A stretch of DNA of 64,000 nt from CAWANF01 sp963783355 (lineage in GTDB: Bacteria; Bacteroidota; Rhodothermia; Balneolales; DATFMH01), in assembly GCA_963783355.1 (NCBI GenBank), contig CAWANF010000001.1, positions 1,054,001 to 1,118,000 of the forward strand. Reading direction: 5' to 3'. The position numbers and the translations under genes were made by a program. Shown here piece after piece: positions 46,284 through 53,740 of the stretch (positions are counted from its first letter, which is position 1; each line of letters starts with the position of its first letter). The notes beneath the pieces are model-generated. The model saw only the letters and a program-made list of their open reading frames with translations, was not told the DNA's origin and ran no database searches.

Positions 46284-47291
46284 TTACACAAATTGCTCGA
46301 GAAAACGCAGGTCGTTTTCATATAAAATTCTGATATCGTTGATGCCATATCGTAAAAGGGCGTTTCTTTCTACGCCAAGGCCCAAGGCAAAACCACTATA
46401 CACTTCCGGATCGAGTCCGGCGGCTTTGAATACATTGGGATCCACCATGCCGGCTCCCAGGATTTCAAGCCACTGGCCTTTGCCTTTGGCATCCCACCAG
46501 ACATCCATTTCGAGGCTGGGCTCGGTAAAGGGAAAGAAGGAGGGACGGATGCGGTATTTTACATCGGTACCGTACATCATTTTTGCCAGGGTGATAAGCG
46601 TTTCTTTAAGTTCAGCGAGAGTCACCTTTGTATCGACATACAGCGCTTCAATCTGGTGAAACAGGCAAAACGACTTTGCTGTTATGGATTCATTACGATA
46701 AACACGTCCTGGAATGATGGCGCGAATAGGAGGTTTTTGTGTCTCCATTAAATGAATCTGTACGGGCGATGTATGTGTCCGCAAAACAAGATCTTCCGAA
46801 GGATCTTCATCATTTTTCTTGATGAAAAAGGTATCCTGCATGTCCCGGGCCGGATGCTCGGGCGGGAAATTTAAAGCCGTAAAATTGTGATAATCATCTT
46901 CCAGTTCAGGGCCGTCGGCAATTGTAAATCCAAGGCGTAAAAAAACACTTTTCAACTCATTCATTACCTGGGTAATCGGATGAAAAGATCCTAATGGAGC
47001 CGTTGGTGCCTGAAGGGTTATATCATCGGTTGCTTGGATATCGGCTGTAGAAGAGGATTCCAGCTCATTTTTTGCAGCCTCAAATTTATCTTTGGCCAGG
47101 TTTTTAAGGGAATTTAATACTTTTCCTGCTTCAGCACGTTCAGCGACAGGAAGTGTCCCTATTTTTGAAAGTAAGTCCGGAATTTGTCCGTTACGTGATA
47201 AATACTTTAGACGAAAACTCTCCAGTCCGTCAGCTGTGGAAATAATATATTGTTCAATTTCCTTCTTAATCGTCTCGATTTCAGCGTTCAT
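46284..47291 (-). CDS. pheS: phenylalanyl-tRNA synthetase alpha subunit
   Basis: A 335-residue catalytic chain. The N-terminal coiled coil (about 1-85) is followed by the class II core: LGSFHPITQVMNELKSVF, ALNFPPEHPARDMQDTFF (motif 2 region), GRVYRNESITAKSFCLFHQI (motif 2) and GFALGLGVERNALLRYGIND (motif 3). I chose ATG 47291, since the residues encoded upstream come from the T-run of a terminator. The start codon overlaps the stop of a small leader ORF as ATGA, and the terminator upstream suggests transcription attenuation. Confidence 0.96.
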   Translation of the reverse strand: MNAEIETIKKEIEQYIISTADGLESFRLKYLSRNGQIPDLLSKIGTLPVAERAEAGKVLNSLKNLAKDKFEAAKNELESSSTADIQATDDITLQAPTAPLGSFHPITQVMNELKSVFLRLGFTIADGPELEDDYHNFTALNFPPEHPARDMQDTFFIKKNDEDPSEDLVLRTHTSPVQIHLMETQKPPIRAIIPGRVYRNESITAKSFCLFHQIEALYVDTKVTLAELKETLITLAKMMYGTDVKYRIRPSFFPFTEPSLEMDVWWDAKGKGQWLEILGAGMVDPNVFKAAGLDPEVYSGFALGLGVERNALLRYGINDIRILYENDLRFLEQFV

Positions 47292-47353
47292 TTCCTGCCA
47301 TATTCGACTGTTAGTTGATATAAATAAAAAAACCGGCAAACCACCTCACCCAT
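47288..47353 (-). CDS. candidate pheS leader peptide ORF
   Basis: A 21-codon ORF starting MGEVVCRFFYLYQL and ending EYGRK; its TGA overlaps the pheS ATG as ATGA. Two adjacent Phe codons (TTT TTT) fall in the T-run of the terminator. The RFFY core recalls the E. coli PheM leader. No clear Shine-Dalgarno sequence is present and the ORF starts inside the terminator loop, so translational coupling is more plausible than classical attenuation. Could be chance. Confidence 0.35.
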   Translation of the reverse strand: MGEVVCRFFYLYQLTVEYGRK

Positions 47354-47372
47354 GTAAGACAGCTTGCCGGTT
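47326..47372 (-). terminator. terminator/attenuator between rplT and pheS
   Basis: AACCGGCAA (47372-47364) pairs with TTGCCGGTT (47339-47331) around a 24-nt loop and is followed by TTTTTATTTA. It lies 18 nt after the rplT stop and 34 nt before pheS, as in E. coli where pheST is controlled by attenuation at this place. Confidence 0.8.
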
Positions 47373-47389
47373 AAATTGTCTGAAAAATT

Positions 47390-47737
47390 TTAAGCAATCG
47401 CTTCTGCAACGATGGCTTTGAATGCTTCAGGATCGCTAACCGCAAGATCAGCCAGAACTTTACGGTTAATTTCCATGTTTTTCTTGTTCATGGCTCCCAT
47501 CAGTTGGGAATAAGAAGTACCATTAATACGAGCTGCCGCATTGATACGGGTAATCCATAATTTTCTAAACTCGCGTTTTTTGGTTCTCCGGTCGCGATAC
47601 TGATATTGTAAACCTTTTTCAACAGCATTCTTCGCAACCGTATAAACTTTACTTCTTGCACCCCAGTAACCTTTCGCTTGCTCCAGCACTTTCTTGCGAC
47701 GGCGACGGGAAGCCACTTTATTTCTTGCACGTGGCAT
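47390..47737 (-). CDS. rplT: ribosomal protein L20
   Basis: A 115-residue large-subunit protein, intact: PRARNKVASRRRRKKVLEQA, GYWGARSKVYTVAKNAVEKG, YRDRRTKKREFRKLWITRIN and AARINGTSYSQLMGAMNKKN are all standard. In the conserved order infC-rpmI-rplT. In some bacteria L20 represses its own operon by binding the leader, which is not visible here. Confidence 0.98.
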   Translation of the reverse strand: MPRARNKVASRRRRKKVLEQAKGYWGARSKVYTVAKNAVEKGLQYQYRDRRTKKREFRKLWITRINAAARINGTSYSQLMGAMNKKNMEINRKVLADLAVSDPEAFKAIVAEAIA

Positions 47738-47780
47738 TTTGTATTCCTTTTAAAAAGTTTACGGTTTAATGATTAAAATC

Positions 47781-47981
47781 TTACTTAGCGTAAGGGATTA
47801 GATCGCGTACATTCTTGATATTGGCACTATCAACCAATGTTGCTTTTCTTAACTTACGTTTTGTTTTTGGACTTTTTTTAGTCAAAATATGACTACGGAA
47901 TGCCTTTTTTCGTTTTATTTTGCCGGTTCCGGTCAATTTAAAACGTTTTTTGGCTCCGCTGTTTGATTTTACTTTAGGCAT
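47781..47981 (-). CDS. rpmI: ribosomal protein L35
   Basis: A 66-residue basic protein, MPKVKSNSGAKKRFKLTGTG then KIKRKKAFRSHILTKKSPKT, complete and typical. It lies between infC and rplT on the same strand. Confidence 0.98.
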   Translation of the reverse strand: MPKVKSNSGAKKRFKLTGTGKIKRKKAFRSHILTKKSPKTKRKLRKATLVDSANIKNVRDLIPYAK

Positions 47982-48060
47982 AATGTATGCGTATTCTTTA
48001 TTTATAAGATCGAAAGCCTTAAATATACGTAGAAGCAGAGTGCATTACAATGCTTAAACG

Positions 48061-48603
48061 CTATTTCTCAGGTGATAGGATCAATGTCATGCGTTTACCT
48101 TCCAATGTGGGTGGAGATTCCACTTTACCGACATCATCCAAATCGCTTGCCAGGCGTTTTAGTAAACTTTCTCCTTGTTCACTGTAAATAATATCACGTC
48201 CCCGGAACTGAACCGTAGCTTTTACTTTATTTCCATCCTCCAGGAATTTACGCGCGTGGCGAATTTTGAAATCATAATCGTGGTCGTCGGTATGTGGACG
48301 AAAACGCAATTCCTTGACCTGTACGGTGTGTTGCTTTTTCTTGGCTTCTTTTTCTTTCTTCTTCTTTTCGTACAAGTGTTTCTTGTAGTCCATGACCTTG
48401 CAGACAGGTGGTTTGGCATCAGGTGCAATTTCCACTAAATCCAAATCATACGATTCAGCAATCTCCAAAGCTCTTTCAATATTTGCTATTTCGTGTTCGC
48501 CGTCTGGTGTAATAACCCGTACTTTATCAGCCCGAATCTGCTCGTTTATACGACTTTTGTCGGTCTGAACATTCGGTCTTGGCGAATAATATCGTCTTGC
48601 GAT
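48061..48603 (-). CDS. infC: translation initiation factor IF-3 with AUC start codon
   Basis: A 180-residue IF-3, the same length as the E. coli protein. N-domain: RRYYSPRPNVQTDKSRINEQ and IRADKVRVITPDGEHEIANI; linker KKKKEKEAKKK; C-domain: VKELRFRPHTDDHDYDFKIR. No ATG, GTG or TTG precedes the conserved N-terminus. The frame begins at ATC 48603 with AAGGAG 8 nt upstream, the strongest ribosome-binding site around. Non-canonical AUU, AUC or AUA starts are known for infC and allow IF-3 to repress its own translation, so the same control is likely here. The next gene upstream is thrS. Confidence 0.95.
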   Translation of the reverse strand: MARRYYSPRPNVQTDKSRINEQIRADKVRVITPDGEHEIANIERALEIAESYDLDLVEIAPDAKPPVCKVMDYKKHLYEKKKKEKEAKKKQHTVQVKELRFRPHTDDHDYDFKIRHARKFLEDGNKVKATVQFRGRDIIYSEQGESLLKRLASDLDDVGKVESPPTLEGKRMTLILSPEK

Positions 48604-48637
48604 AGTTAAATCTCCTTATTTCGTTAATGTTTATGAT

Positions 48638-50578
48638 TTACTCAGGTAAAGTTTTTGAGTCAATCTCTTTATTTATTTTTAAAATAAAGTCAGAAAATTT
48701 GAAACTTCCAATATCTCCATGTTTATGTTTACGGACAGATACTGTACCGTCTTCTTTTTCCCGTTCTCCAATTATTAACATATACGGAATTTTTGACGTT
48801 TCCGCATCACGAATTTTAGCACCAATTTGTTCACTCCGGTCGTCGACATCAACCCGGATGTGATCTTTTTTCATTTGGTTGGCGTATTCGTGGGCCAATG
48901 CATTATAGTCATCGGAAATGGGCAAAATGACGGCTTGCTTAGGAGCCAGCCATATTGGAAAATCTCCTGCAAAGTGTTCAATCAAAATACTGGTAAATCG
49001 TTCCATGGAACCAAATGGCGCCCTGTGAATAATGACCGGGCGGTGCTTTTGATTATCAGAACCTACATAGGTTAAATCGAAACGTTCAGGCATTACATAA
49101 TCGACCTGAACGGTTCCAAGCTGCCATTTTCTCCCCAGCGCGTCACGAATAATGAAGTCGATCTTTGGTCCATAAAATGAAGCTTCACCTTCGGCAATAG
49201 TATAATCCAGGCCTACTTCATCAGCTACTTCACTGATTTCACGTTGTGCGCGTTCCCAATATTCGGTTTTCCCGCCGTACTTACTCTCATTGTCATCACG
49301 GAAAGAGAGACGAATGTCCACAGGCATATCGAATATACTGAAAACATACTGGGTCAAATCGATGCAATTCTTAATTTCGTCTTTAAGCTGATCGGGGGTG
49401 CAATAGATATGAGCGTCGTCTTGCGTAAAACCACGAACACGTGACATTCCATTTAATTCGCCGGATTGCTCATACCGGTAAACCGTTCCGAATTCGGACA
49501 GGCGAACGGGCAGATCACGGTAACTGTGCATCTCACTGCTGTAAATCCGGTGGTGATGCGGACAGTTCATCGGTTTCAACATGTACTCTTCATCATCCAC
49601 TTCCATCGGTGTAAATTGCGAGTCTTTATAATAGGGATAGTGTCCCGAAGTTTTGTACAGGTTGATATTCCCGATATGCGGAGTAATCACTTCCTGATAA
49701 CCCCGGCGAATTTGCTCATCCCGCATAAAGGCCTCCAGAGTTCGACGCAGAACGGTGCCATTTGGCAGCCATATGGGCAGACCCTGGCCGACCAGAGAAT
49801 CAATGAGATAAATACCAAGCTGGCGGCCAAGTTTTTTGTGATCCCGTTTCTTAGCTTCTTCAAGATTGTGCAAATATTCGTCAAGCATCGATTTCTTCGG
49901 AAAAGTGATGCCATAAACCCTTGTCAGCTGCTTGCTGTTCACATCTCCGCGCCAGTAAGCTCCCGCAATATTCAGTAATTTGACCGATTTAATACGATCG
50001 GTGGAAGGGATGTGCGGGCCCCGGCATAAATCTGTAAAGTTTCCCTGTTCATAAAAAGTAATAGAACCGTCTTCCAAATCTTTAAGCAAATCAATCTTAT
50101 ATGGATCGCCTTTTTTGGTAAAATATTCGACAGCTTCCTTCTTCGGGACATCGATGCGTTTGTATTCGGATTTGGTTCGTGCCAGTTCCAGCATCTTATT
50201 TTCAATCTTCTCCAGGTCTTCCTGAGTCAGATTATAATCCCCGAAATCCATATCGTAATAGAAACCATTTTCGATAGGAGGGCCAATTCCAAATTTTGCC
50301 TCGGGAAAGAACTCCTGAACGGCTTCTGCCATCAGGTGGGCGGACGAATGCCAGAAAGTATATTTCCCGTCATCACTATCCCATGTATTGATTTTGACCT
50401 TGCCGCTGTGAGGTATAACCCTGTTCAAATCAAGAATCTGATCATCCAGGGTAATACTTAATGCATTGCGTGCCAGGCCTTGTGATATACCATTTGCCAC
50501 ATCAAAACCAGTGACGCCATGCTCAAATTCTTTTTGAGATCCGTCGGGAAAAGTCAGTATTATTTTTTCTTCACTCAT
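48638..50578 (-). CDS. thrS: threonyl-tRNA synthetase
   Basis: A 646-residue enzyme. Domains: TGS (about 1-62, IILTFPDGSQKEFEHGVTGF), the editing domain with FWHSSAHLMAEA and NFTDLCRGPHIPST, the class II core with MNCPHHHRIYSSEMHSYRDL, RLSEFGTVYRYEQSGE and RAPFGSMERFTSILIEHFAG, and the anticodon-binding C-domain with PISDDYNALAHEYANQM. I chose ATG 50578 (MSEEKI); ATG 50584 is equally near. The start is about 13 nt after the T-run of the tRNA-Val terminator and no Shine-Dalgarno is present. Confidence 0.97.
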   Translation of the reverse strand: MSEEKIILTFPDGSQKEFEHGVTGFDVANGISQGLARNALSITLDDQILDLNRVIPHSGKVKINTWDSDDGKYTFWHSSAHLMAEAVQEFFPEAKFGIGPPIENGFYYDMDFGDYNLTQEDLEKIENKMLELARTKSEYKRIDVPKKEAVEYFTKKGDPYKIDLLKDLEDGSITFYEQGNFTDLCRGPHIPSTDRIKSVKLLNIAGAYWRGDVNSKQLTRVYGITFPKKSMLDEYLHNLEEAKKRDHKKLGRQLGIYLIDSLVGQGLPIWLPNGTVLRRTLEAFMRDEQIRRGYQEVITPHIGNINLYKTSGHYPYYKDSQFTPMEVDDEEYMLKPMNCPHHHRIYSSEMHSYRDLPVRLSEFGTVYRYEQSGELNGMSRVRGFTQDDAHIYCTPDQLKDEIKNCIDLTQYVFSIFDMPVDIRLSFRDDNESKYGGKTEYWERAQREISEVADEVGLDYTIAEGEASFYGPKIDFIIRDALGRKWQLGTVQVDYVMPERFDLTYVGSDNQKHRPVIIHRAPFGSMERFTSILIEHFAGDFPIWLAPKQAVILPISDDYNALAHEYANQMKKDHIRVDVDDRSEQIGAKIRDAETSKIPYMLIIGEREKEDGTVSVRKHKHGDIGSFKFSDFILKINKEIDSKTLPE

Positions 50579-50590
50579 AACCATGTTCTT

Positions 50591-50626
50591 AAAAAAGAAA
50601 AAGCGCAGGCCTCTTATCCATGCGCT
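50591..50626 (-). terminator. terminator between tRNA-Val and thrS
   Basis: AGCGCA (50626-50621) and TGCGCT (50607-50602) pair around a 13-nt loop and are followed by TTTTCTTTTTT. It directly follows the tRNA gene and precedes the thrS start codon. Confidence 0.8.
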
Positions 50627-50636
50627 CAAATTTGAG

Positions 50637-50710
50637 TGGGTTGTAGCAGATTCGAACTGCTGACCTCCACGATGTCAACGTGGCACTCTAACCAACTGAG
50701 CTAACAACCC
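50637..50710 (-). tRNA. tRNA-Val (anticodon GAC)
   Basis: A 74-nt cloverleaf: acceptor GGGTTGT/ACAACCC, D-arm GCTCAGTTGGTTAGAGT, anticodon stem CCACG-TTGACAT-CGTGG with GAC at the anticodon, and T-arm CAGCAGTTCGAATCTGCTA. The discriminator base is A and CCA is not encoded. Reads GUC and GUU valine codons. Confidence 0.95.
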
Positions 50711-50955
50711 AAAACGAAGGCATAAGATAAGCAGAAATTGCTTTATATATCAATCCTAAAACGCCATTATATAAATAATGTTTTGCTGAAATTAACGGTA
50801 TATTTAAATAAATAACTGAAAATTGAATTGTTAACCTCTATATGGGTTAATTAATTATATCATAATGACAATAGATTGCATAATAAATACGCATTTGGTT
50901 GTCAGGTTTTTTAAATTGTCGAGCTTTATTTAATCGTTTAACCGGTATTTTTATA

Positions 50956-51468
50956 ATGAAGATCAGGCGCGAACTCAGAGAAGCCGTATTAAAAGCTCTT
51001 TATGCTGCTGAATTAAGTGGTGACAGTCTGGAAAATATCCTGACTTACACGCTTAAACCTATTGTCAACAGTATTAATAAGACAGTTGATAATGAACAAA
51101 ATATTGAAGACTATGACGAGAAAGAGGCGATCGCTTTTGCCGAGAGATTATTTTTGAAAACGATCAATCAGGAAGAATTGATGGATTCGGAAATAAAAAA
51201 ACAAGTCGAGAATTGGGATATAAACCGGTTAGCTATTATTGATAAATTGGTTTTGAGAATGGCGATATGTGAATTGATAAACTTTTCGGATATACCTGCC
51301 AAAGTGACGATCAATGAAGCCATTGAAATTGCCAAAAAATATTCGACGGCAAAATCCGGACGTTTCGTTAATGGTATTCTTGATTCTACCTATCAATCGT
51401 TGAAAGATGAAGGTAAGATCCAAAAAAGTGGAAGAGGTTTGATTAATATCTCCACTCATAAAAATTAG
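50956..51468 (+). CDS. nusB: transcription antitermination factor NusB
   Basis: A 170-residue helical RNA-binding protein that with NusE binds boxA in ribosomal RNA leaders. It has RRELREAVLKALYAAELSGD, NWDINRLAIIDKLVLRMAIC and TINEAIEIAKKYSTAKSGRF followed by VNGILDS, all standard. ATG 50956 is chosen; the upstream residues are not conserved. It starts a unit with the phosphatase and ychF genes. Confidence 0.94.
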   Translation: MKIRRELREAVLKALYAAELSGDSLENILTYTLKPIVNSINKTVDNEQNIEDYDEKEAIAFAERLFLKTINQEELMDSEIKKQVENWDINRLAIIDKLVLRMAICELINFSDIPAKVTINEAIEIAKKYSTAKSGRFVNGILDSTYQSLKDEGKIQKSGRGLINISTHKN

Positions 51469-51493
51469 TAAAGATTCATTAAGCTGATTTCCA

Positions 51494-52171
51494 TTGTCTG
51501 AGCAGAAAATTATTGCCATAGGAGACATTCACGGATGTGTTAAGACACTGAAAGCCCTGCTTCGCAAATTGAAGGCATTCAGTGACAGCACGTTTGTCTT
51601 TCTTGGAGATTATGTCGATCGGGGTCCGGATCCTAAAGGGGTGGTTGATATGCTGATTGATTTTTCAAAAAAGCATAAATGCGTGTTTCTTCGTGGTAAT
51701 CATGAACAAATGTTTATGGAGGCTATTTACCATGGTGATATGGAAGGGTGGTTTTTAAATGGAGGACATTCAACCTATAGTTCTTATAGTTCTGCTCTGG
51801 GACGCATGAAAATACCGGAGAATCACGAAATGTTTTATAGTAAAACAGTATTTTTCTACGACACTCCGGAATACTTGTTTGTCCACGCAGGATTAAAATC
51901 ACAACTTACGGTTGAAGAAAGCCTGGATGACCCGAATAATTATGAAAGTTTTTTATGGGAGCGATCTCATTTGTATTCGAGGGAAAATGTTTGGGAGAAA
52001 ACAGTAGTTTTTGGACACACCCCCGAGCCGGTTCCGTATGTTGGAGAAAATATGTTGGGGATTGATACGGGTTGCGTTTATAAAAAAAAGGATGGTCTTG
52101 GGAGGTTAACGGCCGTTTTGTTGCCGGATATGGAATTTATTCAACAGAAATGTATAGACAGGATTAATTGA
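51494..52171 (+). CDS. PPP-family serine/threonine protein phosphatase or ApaH-like hydrolase
   Basis: A 225-residue calcineurin-like phosphoesterase with the full PPP signature: IAIGDIHGCVKTL (GDxHG), FLGDYVDRGPDPKG (GDxVDRG) and FLRGNHEQM (GNHE), plus VFVHAGL and VFGHTPE. These bacterial enzymes act as protein phosphatases or diadenosine tetraphosphatases; length and sequence favour the short bacterial phosphatase group. TTG start, 25 bp after nusB and 4 bp before ychF. Confidence 0.88.
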   Translation: MSEQKIIAIGDIHGCVKTLKALLRKLKAFSDSTFVFLGDYVDRGPDPKGVVDMLIDFSKKHKCVFLRGNHEQMFMEAIYHGDMEGWFLNGGHSTYSSYSSALGRMKIPENHEMFYSKTVFFYDTPEYLFVHAGLKSQLTVEESLDDPNNYESFLWERSHLYSRENVWEKTVVFGHTPEPVPYVGENMLGIDTGCVYKKKDGLGRLTAVLLPDMEFIQQKCIDRIN

Positions 52172-52175
52172 GAAT

Positions 52176-53276
52176 ATGAGTTTACGTTGTGGAATTGTAG
52201 GTTTGCCTAATGTTGGAAAATCAACCTTATTTAATGCACTGAGTAATGCAGGGGCCGAGGCGGCTAACTTTCCGTTTTGTACCATCGACCCGAATGTTGG
52301 AATCGTGCCGGTACCTGATATGCGTCTTTCAAAACTGGCCGAACTGGTAAACCCGGCAAAAATTACTCCTGCTTCGATTGAATTTGTCGATATTGCCGGG
52401 CTCGTAAAAGGAGCTTCGGAAGGTAAGGGCAAAGGAAACGCGTTTTTATCCCATATTCGGGAAGTCGATACCATTGTTCATGTGGTTCGCTGTTTCCAGG
52501 ACGACGACGTCATTCACGTGGAAGGAACCATCGATCCCATTCGTGATATTTCCATCATCCAGGACGAACTGATATTCAAAGATCTTGAAACGATAGAAAA
52601 ACGCCTGGATCGCCTAAAAAAAGAAGTGAAGAGCGGAGACAAATCTGTCAAGGACAAACTGGAATTAGTGGATAGACTTCATGATTTCGTAGAACAGGGT
52701 AATACGGTTCGTGCTTTTGATGCTGACGATGAAGAGAAAGCCATTTTCAAAGAACTCTTTTTGCTTACTGATAAACCCGTACTGTATGTCTGCAATGTAA
52801 TGGAAGATGATCTTCCGGATGGGGAAGGAAATGCATTTGTAGAAAAAGTCCGTGCACGTGCAACGGAAGAAGGGGCTGAAACCGTGGTTATCTGTGCGAA
52901 GATAGAAGCCGAAATAGCCGAGTTGGATGAAGAAGAGAAAGCAATGTTCCTGCAGGAAATGAATCTTGAACGGCCGGGGCTGGATAGGCTGATTCATGCA
53001 GCTTATAAAGAACTCGGTTTGATAACCTATTTTACCGCCGGGCCCAAGGAAGTTCGTGCCTGGACAATTAAAAAGGGCTGGAAAGCGCCTCAGGCAGCCG
53101 GGGTTATTCATACCGACTTTGAACGTGGATTTATCAGGGCAGAAACCATTAAGTATGAAGATTATATTGCCCTGAAATCAGAAGCTGCAGCCAAAGAAGC
53201 CGGAAAAATGCGTTCTGAAGGAAAAGAATACGTAGTGGAAGACGGTGATGTTATGTTATTCCGGTTTAATGTCTGA
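52176..53276 (+). CDS. ychF: redox-regulated ATPase YchF (Obg-like)
   Basis: A 366-residue Obg-family P-loop protein that prefers ATP. GLPNVGKSTLFNAL (G1), FPFCTIDPNVG (G2), VDIAGLVKGASEGKGKGNAF (G3) are present. The NKxD G4 motif is replaced by CNVMEDD, which explains ATP preference. The C-terminal TGS domain reads FTAGPKEVRAWTIKKGWKAP. It is 4 bp after the phosphatase gene. Confidence 0.96.
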   Translation: MSLRCGIVGLPNVGKSTLFNALSNAGAEAANFPFCTIDPNVGIVPVPDMRLSKLAELVNPAKITPASIEFVDIAGLVKGASEGKGKGNAFLSHIREVDTIVHVVRCFQDDDVIHVEGTIDPIRDISIIQDELIFKDLETIEKRLDRLKKEVKSGDKSVKDKLELVDRLHDFVEQGNTVRAFDADDEEKAIFKELFLLTDKPVLYVCNVMEDDLPDGEGNAFVEKVRARATEEGAETVVICAKIEAEIAELDEEEKAMFLQEMNLERPGLDRLIHAAYKELGLITYFTAGPKEVRAWTIKKGWKAPQAAGVIHTDFERGFIRAETIKYEDYIALKSEAAAKEAGKMRSEGKEYVVEDGDVMLFRFNV

Positions 53277-53353
53277 TTATTAGCTGTTAAGTCAAGTTCA
53301 CGGGCTTAAAAGCAATAAATCATGGATTACGACAAAAATCCTTTTAGGGATAT

Positions 53354-53527
53354 TTATATAGAAATGCCCTCCATTAAGCATCGGGAAATTAATTCTGAAC
53401 TGTTTTTACAGTTACTTTTTGAGAGCATATTTTTTCGGTGTGTTCTGACCGTATCGAAAGATATATGAAGTATTTCTGCAATTTCTTTGCCCTTGAAGCC
53501 TTTGATCAGGTAATTTATAACAATCAT
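53354..53527 (-). pseudogene. LuxR-type HTH fragment
   Basis: About 57 residues on the minus strand: NYLIKGFKGKEIAEILHISF then DTVRTHRKNMLSKSNCKNSS and a stop. This matches the LuxR/NarL C-terminal helix-turn-helix (KEIAexLxIsxxTVrTHrxnI). No receiver or sensing domain is encoded upstream, where the frame meets a stop. It may be a decayed response regulator or a very small regulator. It is transcribed divergently from the secreted protein at 53741. Confidence 0.6.
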
Positions 53528-53553
53528 CACATTATTAAATGACTGACTAACAA

Positions 53554-53649
53554 TGTGATATCACACTTGTTGTAAACAGAAGAAAAATAATAAATCGACA
53601 AACTGTGTATTTGCACATTTGTACATATTAATTAATGTGTATTTGCACA
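53554..53649. promoter_or_regulatory. cluster of three TGTG/CACA palindromes
   Basis: TGTGATATCACA at 53554-53565 is a perfect palindrome. TGTGTATTTGCACA occurs twice, at 53604-53617 and 53636-53649, 32 bp apart. All share TGTG and CACA half-sites. They lie in the divergent spacer upstream of the secreted protein and look like operators for a dimeric regulator. Confidence 0.5.
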
Positions 53650-53740
53650 CAAAAGAGACTATCCGTTTGAAGTAAAGGAAAAACGAAGATATAATCACTC
53701 CCGATAAATCAGGTTTATTCATAGATGGTATTTAGGGAGG

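Noticed and set aside
47291..47339. Upstream start of pheS adding 16 residues
   Set aside because: The added residues come from the terminator T-run and start with TTG; the ATG at 47291 fits the family N-terminus.
49466..49978. Plus-strand ORF of 170 codons
   Set aside because: Antisense to the conserved core of thrS; no recognisable protein features.
53322..53467. Plus-strand ORF starting MDYDKNPF
   Set aside because: The opposite strand has a clear LuxR HTH signature and the plus frame has none.
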